DNA from: Apostichopus japonicus
Lineage: Eukaryota > Echinodermata > Holothuroidea > Aspidochirotida > Stichopodidae
Length of the DNA: 64,000 bases
Assembly (NCBI RefSeq): GCF_037975245.1
Contig: NC_092577.1
Location: 23,462,398-23,526,397, forward strand
Direction of reading: 5' to 3'
Shown piece by piece: positions 46,801 to 58,800 of the stretch; position 1 is the first letter of the stretch; each line of letters opens with the position of its first letter. The notes under the pieces were generated by a model. It was not told where the DNA came from. It saw nothing but the letters and a program-made list of their open reading frames with translations, and ran no database searches. The position numbers were made by a program, and so were the translations under genes.

Positions 46801-49262
46801 GAAGTTGGTAAGCAGAATCTTCAGTGAGACTTGAAATCTGAGTACAACTGCATTATGACACATTTGCATAATTACTATGCTAATTGTGCATACAGAGCAC
46901 AACAAGGCCAAAAATTAAAACTGTTGTGTATGTCAGTTGATTAAATGTTCAAGGAGTATTTTAAAATTACATGCAAATACATCAGACATTGATTAGAATT
47001 CAAAAGTGGTTTCCATGCATTTAATGTGTTAAATTTGACTACCTTTATTTTGTGTAACATAAAACAGACTGTCCATGCATTATTATTTATTGACCCATGT
47101 AGATTGAAGGTATATCAACTGAAAGTATGATAGACCCAGCAGTGGCAGCGGTGAGCGATTGGGCAGCCAACAGTGGATACAGTAAGATCTATTCTTTGTC
47201 TATTGATTCCAAAGAAGAAACCATCAAGGCGCTGGTCAAACAGCATGTATTTTACAGGTAAGGATATATATCAAATCAAGAGTTACATCCACGGTTGTAT
47301 GTTCATGACAACAGTTTTCTACGTATAAATACATTTCACACTGTGTAAGTTGAAAACATTAAAGATAAAGTAAATAGTATTACTCACAACCATTAAACGG
47401 TAAGCTGGGCATATCTCATGGATCTTTTTGTTCTGATGTTGTGGCATCCATTCGAACCTATGCATCCGTGTGCGTGCTTGCTTGTGTGTGTGTGTCTATA
47501 TGCGATGCCCTAGCTTGTACACAGTGTCTTTAGTGTCATATCTGATTGATGTCATACTTGGCATATATGTTGGTTGTGGTGAGCAGATGATCTCTATCAT
47601 TTTTAGTGGGGCTTCTTGCATATTAATGATTGGGCGGGCTTACCATAACATTATTTTAATATCAATATCTCTGCAACCGTTTGTCCTATTTAGTTTATAC
47701 TTTGTATGGTGATGTAACTACATAGTATATAATTTTTCACTTTAGATGTAAGGCTGAAGTGGAAGAATTCCAAGAAGGGATGGACAGTGTTGGTGGGTTT
47801 TGGCAAATGATTGCTGAAGATCCCATGCCATTCAAGCCACTACTAACATCAACTGCAAAAAAGCTAACTTTTACCTCTTTCAAAAAATTATTCAAAGTCA
47901 ATTGGTCAGATGACATTGTAAAGGAAGACCAAGAGGGGGACACTGTGTTCTGTTGGGAGCAATTCCTTCAGAAATGCCAAGGTAGGTGTATGCTTCTGCA
48001 TTAATTGTGGAAGGTTACATGTATATATGTAGACAAGGTCAGTGTGTGTGTGACGCATACCTTGCATGCACGATTACTGTATGTTAAATTGGAGAAAATG
48101 CATATTTATTCGAGTGCAGGGCTTAAACCAAAATCTATAAAGTATAAGAGGAACATAACTCAGGCATTCTGAGGAAATTTTTATTCAATTCATTGTATGG
48201 TTCTTGAGATATTCGCAGATAAAATTACCACGTCGGCTACCCAAATTGAGCTTGAAGCAAGCAGGTGTGATATCACCTCAATTGATGAGCAATGTTTTTT
48301 TATCGCATTTCCCTACATGTAATGTATAGGGAGATGACATATTGTACTTCACCCCACATCAGAAATGTGAGGAAGTGTGTGAGCAAAACCAAATGTCGCA
48401 AACTCCTACACTCTAAGACCGGTCGTGTTCAAACTTGGTGGGTAGGTGCCAGACCATGTAAACTCTTGCCAGCATGATTTATGATGTCAAAGGTCAAGAA
48501 ACCTAAGAATTGCTTTTAAGCCATTTTCTGCTTATCAACATGTAGGAAAAAGGCATTAAACCATGGATGTGATATGTATTGTAATGTTCAAATATTAGGA
48601 TAGGACAGATTTAGGGTCAGGGTCAAATTATTATGTATATTTATGAACAGTAAATGCGTGAACATTCCAGGTAAAACATCATTATCAGCTGATGACACTT
48701 ACAGAATGAGCATTTGCAGACAGAAGACAACATTTGAAAAGTTGGGCTCTGGTCACTGTTCAATAATTGTAATACCATGACACGAGGAACCATTGTGCAT
48801 TCCTTTAATTTGCTATTGAAAGATTATTTGCTTTTAAATATAAGTAATTTGAAGAAAATTATTACAAATTTTTTTTGGGGGAAATGCACATGCCCATTCC
48901 CTGGCCTGGTTGTCGAAGGCCTGAAGCTGGTGCTACCTCTATTAACACTTTATTGTCCATATCTTTGCATTTCTGTAGCTGGTGAGTGCAGCATGTCGGC
49001 AGAAGAAGACGATGAAAGTGTTGTTGTTGGGATGCATCATATCCTAAGATTTTGTACCGGTGCAGACTCCATACCACCTATTGGGTTTGAAAAACAAATT
49101 GATATCAGTTTTTATACTCCGGTCGAAGGCATCAAGCCATATCCCACATCATCAACGTGTGGCTTGGAATTGCATCTACCAAGGGGTATAACAGATGCAG
49201 AAAAATTTGCCAGATTGATGACAGAAGCAATTCTATGTTCCCCTGGGTTTGGAAAGCAGTAA
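40826..49262 (+). CDS. HECT-type E3 ubiquitin ligase, G2E3-like, C-terminal exons
   Basis: Ten exons fit GT-AG borders in matching phases: 40826-41106, 41751-41869, 42020-42091, 42820-42894, 43639-43704, 45216-45440, 46191-46459, 47103-47257, 47746-47981 and 48979-49262. The HECT domain begins around PVIYFSGEDAVDLGGPKREF and ends with ILRFCTGADSIPPIGF and YPTSSTCGLELHLP, where the Cys is the ubiquitin-accepting residue. It would transfer ubiquitin from an E2 to substrate. Upstream exons carry GGYEYLRSTAQ, RIYLRPIQAELDL, a Cys/His segment and three short acidic exons. Two single-base errors break the frame: a missing T near 41032 and an extra G near 46312. They may be assembly errors or signs of decay. 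The N-terminus is missing; the hAT element lies directly upstream. The first two exons are the least certain. Confidence 0.85.
43083..43405 (+). mobile_element. tRNA-derived SINE, 5' incomplete
   Basis: GATGTTCGATACCTGGCAAG resembles a pol III B box. It is followed by TCCTTGGGCAAGGCACATTATC and CACCAAAGTGTGTAAATGGGGAC, wording typical of widespread deuterostome SINE bodies. No A box was found upstream. It sits in the intron between the 42820 and 43639 exons of the HECT gene. Confidence 0.6.
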
Positions 49263-50078
49263 CTTCTGCTGCTATTGTTTCATTTTTATTTCTGCTATAA
49301 TGGGTTTGGCAACACAACTGTAGCATATTTTCTTCATTTGCCTCTCACTTTCACACACTCTCACTCTCATTGTGATCCACAATCTCATTCTTCTACAAGT
49401 AACTTTAATTAACATAAACTAGTTTTAATAGACTTTTTTTAATTTAAAACATGCACACAAAAACAATCTTTATTATATATTCCCATGCCCTTTATAACAA
49501 TTTAAGGTTTACAGTAATATTTAATCTTTGGTTGATGTAGTCTGATCTACAATTATGATGTCATAATCAAGGATTAATGTTGATTGACGAACAATCTCCA
49601 TATAAGTTTCATATTTAATTGTGTGCATGACATGAAGTAAACACAAAACAATGCCCAACATCCATATTGGGCTAGAATGGTACTTTACATTTCTTACTTT
49701 CCAAACTAGTCACTTGCCATAAAAACATCTTGCCATGTAAAAATAAAAAGAAGATATCTACATCCCTTAATTCTTTCAATCTTAACATATTTATATTTAT
49801 TTCCATATATTTCTTATACATTTGAGAGTACAAAGTGTATCAACAGACAAATATTATATATTCATGTATTTTTTCACGTCCAGCCAGCATCATAGTATTG
49901 TTATGCAGCTAGTTGAGTTGGTCATTACCGTTTTCTCCTTAAATCTTTAATCCCATAGCAATACAGCTGATTAGCTCATATATTCAAGTCTCACCCTACA
50001 CAAGTTTGTTTTGTTTGTGCATGGGAACGATACCAATCAGTACGTATTGTCTTGCAACAAATCAGAACTCCCCCAAAA
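49263..50078. other. Probable 3' untranslated and flanking region of the HECT gene
   Basis: AT-rich sequence follows the stop codon. An AATAAA string occurs near 49742. No other gene is supported. Confidence 0.4.
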
Positions 50079-50252
50079 AATATATATATATATATATCTA
50101 TATAGATATATTTATATATATATATGATGGTAATGAGTTGGAAAATACAGAACCAAACCATGAGTTGGAAAAAAACTTCCAGCCTTCACCGGGATTCGAA
50201 CCTGGGCCCCCCGCTTTGTAGGCGGACACCCTAACCACTAGGCTATGGGTGC
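50079..50252 (-). mobile_element. tRNA-derived SINE with (TA)n tail
   Basis: On the minus strand GCACCCATAGCCTAGTGGTT (A box TAGCCTAGTGG, 50236-50246) is followed by GGTTCGAATCC (B box, 50192-50202), an unrelated body and a TA-rich tail at 50079-50125. The anticodon-arm position reads CTACAAA. The acceptor arms do not pair, so this is a SINE head rather than a working tRNA gene. Confidence 0.8.
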
Positions 50253-50259
50253 TAATTGT

Positions 50260-52863
50260 ATGTCCAGAGGTTGGAAACCGGTAAGGAAGGTTGTAATTCC
50301 ATTGTTGGCGTTTGTCACCAGTATCGAACAATACTATAGTTCTGTTTTGGTGACATTTTTTGTCTTACTCAAGAGATCAAACATGATGCTAACCAACTCT
50401 AAATCATTTGTAATTCCTAAAGCCGGATCTTGAAAGAGTTGAACAGAATATATATATATATCCTTATTGAATGTTAATTGGCCATTATGTAAGTCAAACA
50501 AAAACTATGAAATGTCTTTATTAGTATGACATGCTGCTCTCATGTTGAACAAAACTGGGTAGAATTGGTTTACTTTCTGTTGATTTAACACCAACTCAAT
50601 CGGCTGCTTTCATGAAGTTGCCTATGCTTGCCATATTTATTAGTGTGTGTTTATCAGTAACATTCAAGGCATGTGTTGTATTTATGCTAAGTGTTCCATG
50701 GTGTAATAAGGCTACTAGACTAACATTTTGCAATTAATGTTTTAAACTAGAATAGGTACTACTAGTTGCCGACTTACCTTCTAGTTTCACATGTAATAAA
50801 TTAAAGCACAAATACTTAAGCCTAAACATATTTTATACAGATCTTTTATTAATTTTTTATATACATTATTGAGAACTTTAAGCACATCCATAGTACTACT
50901 AAAAGCAGAGGATAAGAACAAACAACTTTGTTCTATTGTGTTCTGATTTTATCTTATCTCACTACATTCAATGCATCGGGACAAATGCAATTTTGTCAGA
51001 TGGAAAAAATTTGCACATATCAAACCTTGAACAGTCAAACCTTTCATTTTCATAAAGAGTTTATTTCAGATATCCGTCCAATTGTTCTCAGTGATATCAA
51101 TAGAAAAAAATATATACCTGCTTGCCATACAGTATTTAAAGTACTATTATCGCTGAGTGTTTTGGGCAAACGTTAATACCAATGACTTTCTATTAAAGGA
51201 GCTTGGGCTACAGTGACGATCCAGTTTACTTTATCTTTAGTATCAAGCCTTACATTAGTCTTTCTACAAATAACTAAGTCTAAATGAAATCATTTGTCTG
51301 TCACAACCCGTGTTTTGGTAATGGGGGGGGGGGGTGGAATTGTATCATGGTTTACTGAAGTGAAATGGTTATATTATAAGTCACTACTATCAATTAATGC
51401 AATAATACATTATTTTACCAGGTGCACAGTTATATCAGTTTTGTACAAAAATGTAGTTACTTACCATGATATAAATCCATGTTTGTATTATTAACAAAGT
51501 TTGAGGTGATAAATTCTTGTGTTTCCTTGCAAGCTGGTTTGGTTTACCAACATGTGCTAACAATTAAACATAGGGGGCGTTTTCCCAGTCTATAGAATTT
51601 CACCTGTTCTGTGAACTAGAAGCATTACACAGATGAATTGTAATGCAACTTCTGTTTTAGTTCTTTGTATTTCTTTTGTATAAAGGTGTCATAAAAATTT
51701 AGTTAAGGAAAAGGTATTGGAAAGTAAAGGTAAGCTAGGAATAGCTCATATTGATATATTACACTGTTTAATCATTGGGCTTTACTGAAAAGATGTTGGA
51801 TCAGTTATACTCTTTACCAAAGTACAATCAGTAGACATTTATATAAAGAAACAAGTGGTGAATGCTTCTTTAACAAAAACGTAAAAAAATTATGACAACA
51901 AGAGATTAATCGAAAGCAATATGAAAGGTATTCATTTATTACAATCCATACAAAAAAATATTTACACACAAATAACTGTATTCATTAAAGCGTCATTTGT
52001 GTCTCTTGTAGAGTACGCATATCTTGTTTGCGAGACATAAAGTACAGTCGCCCGTGGCGGTGCCTGAACAAGCCTGGACTAATATTTGCTGACTAAGTCA
52101 TTATATGGTGCAAAATCTTTTCTAGGTTGGAGAGGTAGTACCTTGGGCATATATTTTCATAGTTTTGAAGCTTTTAAACATTGTTAGAGATTTTGGCTGG
52201 GTAATGTAAGTTTTTTTTTGCTCTTTGTCAAAGGATGGTTTAGAGCTACATTCCAGTAATTGTTTTCCTACAAAATGGTTTGATGTGGTAAAAAATGTAT
52301 ATGAAAGTGCGATTTTAGGTGAGACCAAAATTTACTTCTTTAAAGATTTTGTACTAAAAGTTAAACCTGCACTTACATTTCCTATATGCCAATTTATAAT
52401 GCAAATTACATTCTGTGTTGAACTTGTATGACCTTGGGCATATGTTTCCACATATTTTGGAAGCATTCACATATGCCTTTTGGTCGGGATCTTTAGGAAA
52501 AAACAAGGTCTTTTAAGTTTTGCTAAAGTTAAAGGGTTTAGAGTAACAATTTTTCAGTAGAGGTCAAGTTTCCATGTAAGGTCATTCAACGGATTACTTA
52601 AATATAGTAAACTACATATGATTTGCCTGAATTCATTTTTGCTTTCATATTGTTTTGTAATAAAGTTAGGAAACATTTCCCCAAACCATTTCTCCATTTA
52701 CCCAAACAGGACCTTTTTTTTTAACATTCCCTGACAATGTCAAGAATGTGAAGAATAAATGTGGGAAGTGTAGTAATAGTAACAATTTACTGTATGGTCT
52801 GATTATAATATAGCTTGTTTCAACTTCAATGTGCTTAGTTTACTTCTGCTAAACTGGTTTAAC
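50260..52863. other. Intergenic AT-rich stretch between convergent genes
   Basis: It separates the 3' ends of the HECT gene (+) and the integrase-core gene (-). Short frames (for example 52225-52431) show no family motifs, and no repeat structure was noticed apart from homopolymers. Confidence 0.45.
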
Positions 52864-55800
52864 TTAATGGTAAATGAGGTTGTAGATAAATTCCTTAGCA
52901 GCACTGAAGTAACTGATTTGGTCTTCTTCAACTTGAAGGCTAGCAACATCTAAACTGAAACTATCATTGAGAGCTAAAAGCTGATCCTCATTCAGTAATA
53001 TCCCTCCAGGGATGTTGACAGCTGCGGTTTCATTCCCTGCCTGCTCTGGCATGTACTGTTGAAACTCTGCCTGCATAAAAAAATAATATCAATACTGTAA
53101 AATTGTTACATTGCTTTCAGTGGCAATGTTGCAAAATAGGATACACTAAAGATATTGTTGTGTAGTCTCCTTGGTCTTCATTGTTACATCTTCAATTGAG
53201 TTCTCAATCTTAACAGAAAGGCAGGTCCTGTAAATTCTGTTAATCATTTCAATGATCCCATACATTATGAGTGAGCATCAGCCACAGTTATGGGAGGATA
53301 TAGAATGGGGGAGGGGTTCTAATTTGGATTATATTCATAAGTTTTGATGAAATAACCCACACAATAATTACCATGAAACAGATTGAAGGATTATGAAAGC
53401 AATAGTCACAGCCATATTGCATTACAATTGTTCTAGGTTTACAATAACAATGGATATTCCTTAAGTGATGAACTGCAATAATGCTGTGCATTTAGGGGCT
53501 ATTCTGTCGTTGATAGCCCAGTATCACAAAATTTCAAAGTTTCAAGTTGAATATAAAAAACCCGAATAGTTAACCCAAGAAAAGGCCCATGAAGATGTTT
53601 TGAGGTCAAGTCAAAGCAGGCCTTCCATTGCATAACCTAATTTGTTACCATCACAACCCTTGTGTTGTATACATAACTCGATGTGACAAATGCTAGGTCA
53701 GTTGGACTCAAAGTGTGCAATTACAATGTTAAGGACATTAAGCTATATGATTCTTTCACTTTGCTAACAACTTTTTACTAGTATAATTCTGATTAAATAA
53801 CTTATGCAATGTCATTACTTATGCAATGCAAGTTTGTTGTTTGCATTGGAATCAATGAAGGGGAATTTAACATTTTAGTAAACAAACCTTATCCCACAAC
53901 TGAAGAACCTATGACAGAAACAAACAACGGTTTGTTATCACATTATCAATTTTGGCACAGAAAATTCTGTCTTGAATTAACCTTTCATGGTTATTAGGAT
54001 TTGTGAGGTGTTGAAGCCATGTTACTTAAACTGAGTGGTATTTGATTTGGTGTTAATATTTGTGAGAATGTTCCATCCCTCCTACCAACACAAAACAATA
54101 ACTTAAAAGATGGCATTATCAATTCTATAAAGGGACAAAATCAAGAAAATTATCACAATATTGACACTGGCAAATAGTGCAATGCTCTGTAGAAATGCAA
54201 ATTGCTGTTTCTAGTATTAATTACCTCAGTGATGAAGTCCATAGGAAAACCATAACCTATGGCAGAATGCCAAAGCTGAAGAGGAGTTTTGTTATGTTCT
54301 GTTCTTAGTTTGTGATGAAGATAACTCTGTTGAAAAATATCCAGGTGGTTATTGATGATTGGCAAGAACACATGATGGAGGGCAGCAAGGTCGATTTCAT
54401 TTCTAACATCCAGAATGTTTTCATCCTCCATCTTTGTAAACAGTTTGTAGTAGACACTGGCACATCCCTGAATGAAATACAAATCCCAATGTACACTCTG
54501 AAGTTGCAGCACAATTATTTCACACTTATAGTTTTTTATTATTTACTTATTTCCATTACATTGTACATGGAGTGATAAGAAAAGATAAACAGATGAAACA
54601 AAACATATTAACTGTGTGATGTATTTTGTGGAGTTGATTTAAGGTTTGTTGTCAACTACTTGTAAACACAGTTCTCACAACAACAAAAAAAGGGGGGGGG
54701 GGTCTGAGTAAAAGTAATTACACTCATTCAAACAAATAACAGCCCCTAGAAAGACACAAATGTAAAAGCACGGTGGACACGGCAAACAAAATGTCATTAT
54801 GTAGAAGTGTACCTGTCTTGTCTACTGCTTATGTGTGTAGTAAGCGCTTATGTATGTATGTGTCATCCATAAGGTGTATCACCCCTTACCCAGTTCACTA
54901 TAAAGCTCATTACCATATGATGTACCAATAGTATTGAAGGGCTTTCTGGTCACTTCCCCCAACAACAATTTCGTCCAACTGCCATTTCCCCAAACCAGCC
55001 TGGTCCTTTCGGCCAACCAGCATGTTTTTACTCATATTCACTATTTCGATTTGATTCATTTTGGGTTATGTTACTTCGTGTTAGGTAAATACAGTGAGGT
55101 CCGCTCGATATCGATAGTAGTGCTTTTTACGTGACCCGCCATGCGGGATACAAAACGTCACGGCCAAACGGCACTACCGAACCATCCCATTCTGACAAAC
55201 GAAAGTCAGGTCTAGCGAGCCAAAAAAAAACATACGCCCGCCGACCTGCAGAGACAAAACGCCCAACCCCCCCACTCAAACATTCAAAAACCTACAAAAG
55301 GACGACCCGCACGCAGCGAAACGAAAGACCCCTCCCCAGCACACCAGCGTCCAAAAAAGGCAGCCCCAGATAAACGGCGAAAATCGCCTTCAATTTGAAG
55401 GCGAATGTCAGACTTCACCGCCTCCAGGACTGCCTGCCAACTGGCAAATTTCCCCCTAAAAACCAAATTACATCTATTCCGCCAAACATGTTTTTTTACA
55501 ATAGAGCAAACAAAAATGATGCGGTGCAACACAGCTACCGAACAAACTGGAGGGTCTACCCCATATAAAATAAAGCCCTGCCCTACCGACCATGAACGGT
55601 CTCCCGTAACACGGTCGGTCCAGGTCTGGAACCACTCCCATAAGTTTACTACAAAGCAACAATGCCAAAAAGCATGAGCAGTACTCTCTAAGCTGTCACA
55701 GCCGGTCCTAGGGCACAGTCCATCACCCAATCGCCAATGATATCTTTTTAGGTTGGTCACCAAGGCACCGTGTGCAACTCTCCATGCGAGATCACGGAGC

Positions 55801-58800
55801 CTGCAACCATTGAGCCTTGAATGCACCGAACGCCATACTTCGGCAGAATGACGTCCCTGGACAAAAGTTGCATTCAAGGCCTTATCCCGCAACGAACTGT
55901 GAACGAGGGCCGGCTGTGACAGGTCAACAGGGGGCAACTCAATCAGAGCGGAGCAGATGACACGCACCACCCTGTTTGGAGTACTACTATGCGGTTCTCT
56001 GTTGCTAAACAGCGCCGGGACCCATCGACGCAGGTGCAAACCGCCCCAAAAACGTACAAAATATGAACAAGGCAACCCTGGGTCAGTTACCGCTACAAAC
56101 AACTGCTTAAATAACAAAAAGGTCAATTTACTTCCCAGATGAACCACCCCTAACCCACCCTTGTCCAGTTTTTGGTACATTACCGCCCTTTTGACAAGCT
56201 CTGTACCACCCGACCAGATAAATGAAAATACCGCTCTCTCCAACCGCACCAGGACGCGACGCGGAATTGGATACACCGCGCCCGGGTACCACAAGATGGG
56301 CGAAACAAAACGATTAATTACGGTGACTTTCCCTAGGATCGAAAGCCAGCGGGTGCCAAAGGTTTCGAGCCTGCTCTCAAATACCTCAGCCCTCTCGTTC
56401 CAGGTTACATCACAAGGTGCATCGCAGCCGAACCATATACCATTAATTTTGATATTTTTATCCGACCACGATGCACCGAATGGCAAGTCTCTGTATCTCC
56501 AGCTACCAAGGCGAAGGCCCTTTGTCTTTTCCGGATTCAACTTCGCCCCGGTAGCTCTCTCAAAGATAAATAAATCCTGCGAGAGGGCACGAAAGGAGCC
56601 CAGACTCGAAACAACACACGTGACGTCATCTGCATATTGAACGCATTTCACTTTGGCGCCCCCTGGCAACACGAATGGAACAAGTCTTGAGTCCCTGTCC
56701 AAAAGACGAGAGAGGGACTCGCTAAACAAAACATAAAGTAATGGAGACAGAGGGCACCCCTGGCGCACCCCCCTCTCCACGTTAAAAACCTCCGAACAAA
56801 ACCCATTTACGATAACAGAACTGAAACTTTCTTGATACAAAACAGAAATCCATTTACGAAAAAACGGGTGCAACTGAAACGTCTCCAATACACTCATTAA
56901 AAACCCCCGATCCACCATGTCAAAGGCCTTCTGCTGGTCCAGAGACACCAATGCACATGGCAGATCTCGGTCAATAACAAAGTCGGTCAAGTCGCGCATC
57001 AACCACAAGTTCTGCTGGATGCAATGACCCTTGACTGCACAAGTCTGGAGATCACCCACAAGATGCGGCATAGCCAGTGCAAGGCGGTTGCACAAAGCCT
57101 TAGCCAGCAACTTGTAGTCTACATTTAACAAGGTGATTGGACGCTTGTTATGAGGATCCAAGGGGTCCCCAGACTTGGGCAGCAAAGTAATCATGCCCAG
57201 ACGTTGACTTTGGTTTAACAGTCCGTTTTGGAAGGCGTCCTCGAAGACGGCTCTGAGGTCGGGTCCTATTAATGCCCAGAAGGTTCGGTAGAACTCCCTC
57301 GGAAGCCCGTCCGAACCCGGGGACTTGCCATTCTTCATCTTCGAAAGCGCCTTCCAAAGCTCAACAGTGGTTATTCCGCCCCCCAAAATCTCATTGACAT
57401 CGTGGGGAACGGTTTTTGAGATTCCCCTCAATAAATCGGCCTGTGCCGACAAGTCGACGTTGCCACGCGTAAACAAACTCGAATAATAATCCTTGTATAC
57501 GCGGACAATGCCGTGAGGGTCACTAACCACGGTCCCATCAGTAGCGCGCACAGATGGGACGCGTCTGTCACCCGCCGATGAGCTTACGGACTGGTAAAAC
57601 CTCAGTGAAGGGCGCTCCTCGGCTTCCACCGCTTCGACACGGGCCCTGACGCGGGCACCGTGGTACTTTTCATCGAGATAAGTCTGCAAAGCGATGACAG
57701 CCGAAGGGTCGCCAAACTTCACCTCCGCGCACAGCTTCGAGAATTTTTCTCTTCGGCGCCGTGCGCGGGTCACGCAATACTGAATTGCGTAGCGTTTGAT
57801 GCGCAACTTGACATCATCCCACCACTGGGATGTAGAAGCAAAGGCCGGCTTCAATGTTTGCCATCCCTTGTACCTGGTTTCGAAACCCTGGCGGAACTCT
57901 GCCTCGCCAAGAATCCGACAGTTAAGCTTCCATAGGCCCCGCCCGATCGGGAAAATGGAAGGCAAACCAAAACGTGCTACTACAGTGTCATGGTCAGAGA
58001 GCGGACAGCTGAGCGTCTCGCAACCCGAAAATTTAAAACTTACGGGCGCGTACACTCGATCTATCCTGGAGGCATCTTCTCCGTTAGGCCTCACCCACGT
58101 ATACACCGTACTACACGGGTGCATATGCCTCCAGACATCGGCTAAAAGGTGTGCCGAAGTGAATCTGTCCAATTCTGTGATCCCAGCGTCGGGACTAGCA
58201 GACACAGAAGCCCCGAGTCTGTCAAGACCCGAGTCTGGGACACAGTTAAAGTCTCCGACCATGACACATGGTGCACTACCAGGAACAAAGGAAGGCAGCG
58301 TGTTAAAAAATTCTCGTCTAGCAGAAGGCCGATTGGGAGCATATACATTGCAAAGGGAGATGTTACCCTGTGGATACTTGAAAAGAATGCAAACCAATCG
58401 GCCCTCGTGATCCGTCTCCACCCTAGTGGCACAACCCGCCTGACGAGGTGACAGAAGGATGACAGTGCCACAGGATGAAGACGAACCAAACGAAGCATGC
58501 AGCCCACCACCCCACTCATAAGCCCATAGAGGGACATCTTCTTCCAAAATATGTGTTTCTTGCAGGCAAACGCAGTCGACCTCCATTGAAATACAATATT
58601 GGAAAATGCGACTGCGCTTGTCTAAGCAGTTATTTCGGGTATATTGGGAGGATTACACTACTTTAGGCTTGGCTGGTTGGGCGAAATGGTAAAGTTGGGC
58701 GAAATGCTTGTTTGGCGAAGTGACCAGCTTCCATTGAAGGATGGACTGAGAACTGTAACTGAAAAAAGATGGAAATTGCATTAAATTTCCACTTCCCTTT

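Larger units (their letters stand above)
54941..58732. mobile_element. hAT-type MITE split by LINE copy 2
   Basis: The outer arms 54941-55015 and about 58668-58732 are inverted copies (CTGGTCACTTC, CCATTTC(G/C)CC(C/A)AACCAGCC). They are bounded by a perfect 8-bp direct repeat ATTGAAGG at 54933-54940 and 58733-58740. The LINE at 55122-58650 occupies the centre, so the MITE was there first. All of it lies in the fourth intron of the integrase-core gene. Confidence 0.75.

Noticed and set aside
50178-50252. Possible tRNA gene
   Set aside because: A and B boxes are present but the acceptor arms do not pair and a SINE body with a TA tail follows.
57660-58451. Several open frames on the + strand over LINE copy 2
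   Set aside because: They are shadows of the 1,100-codon ORF2 on the minus strand; the same shadows appear in copy 1.
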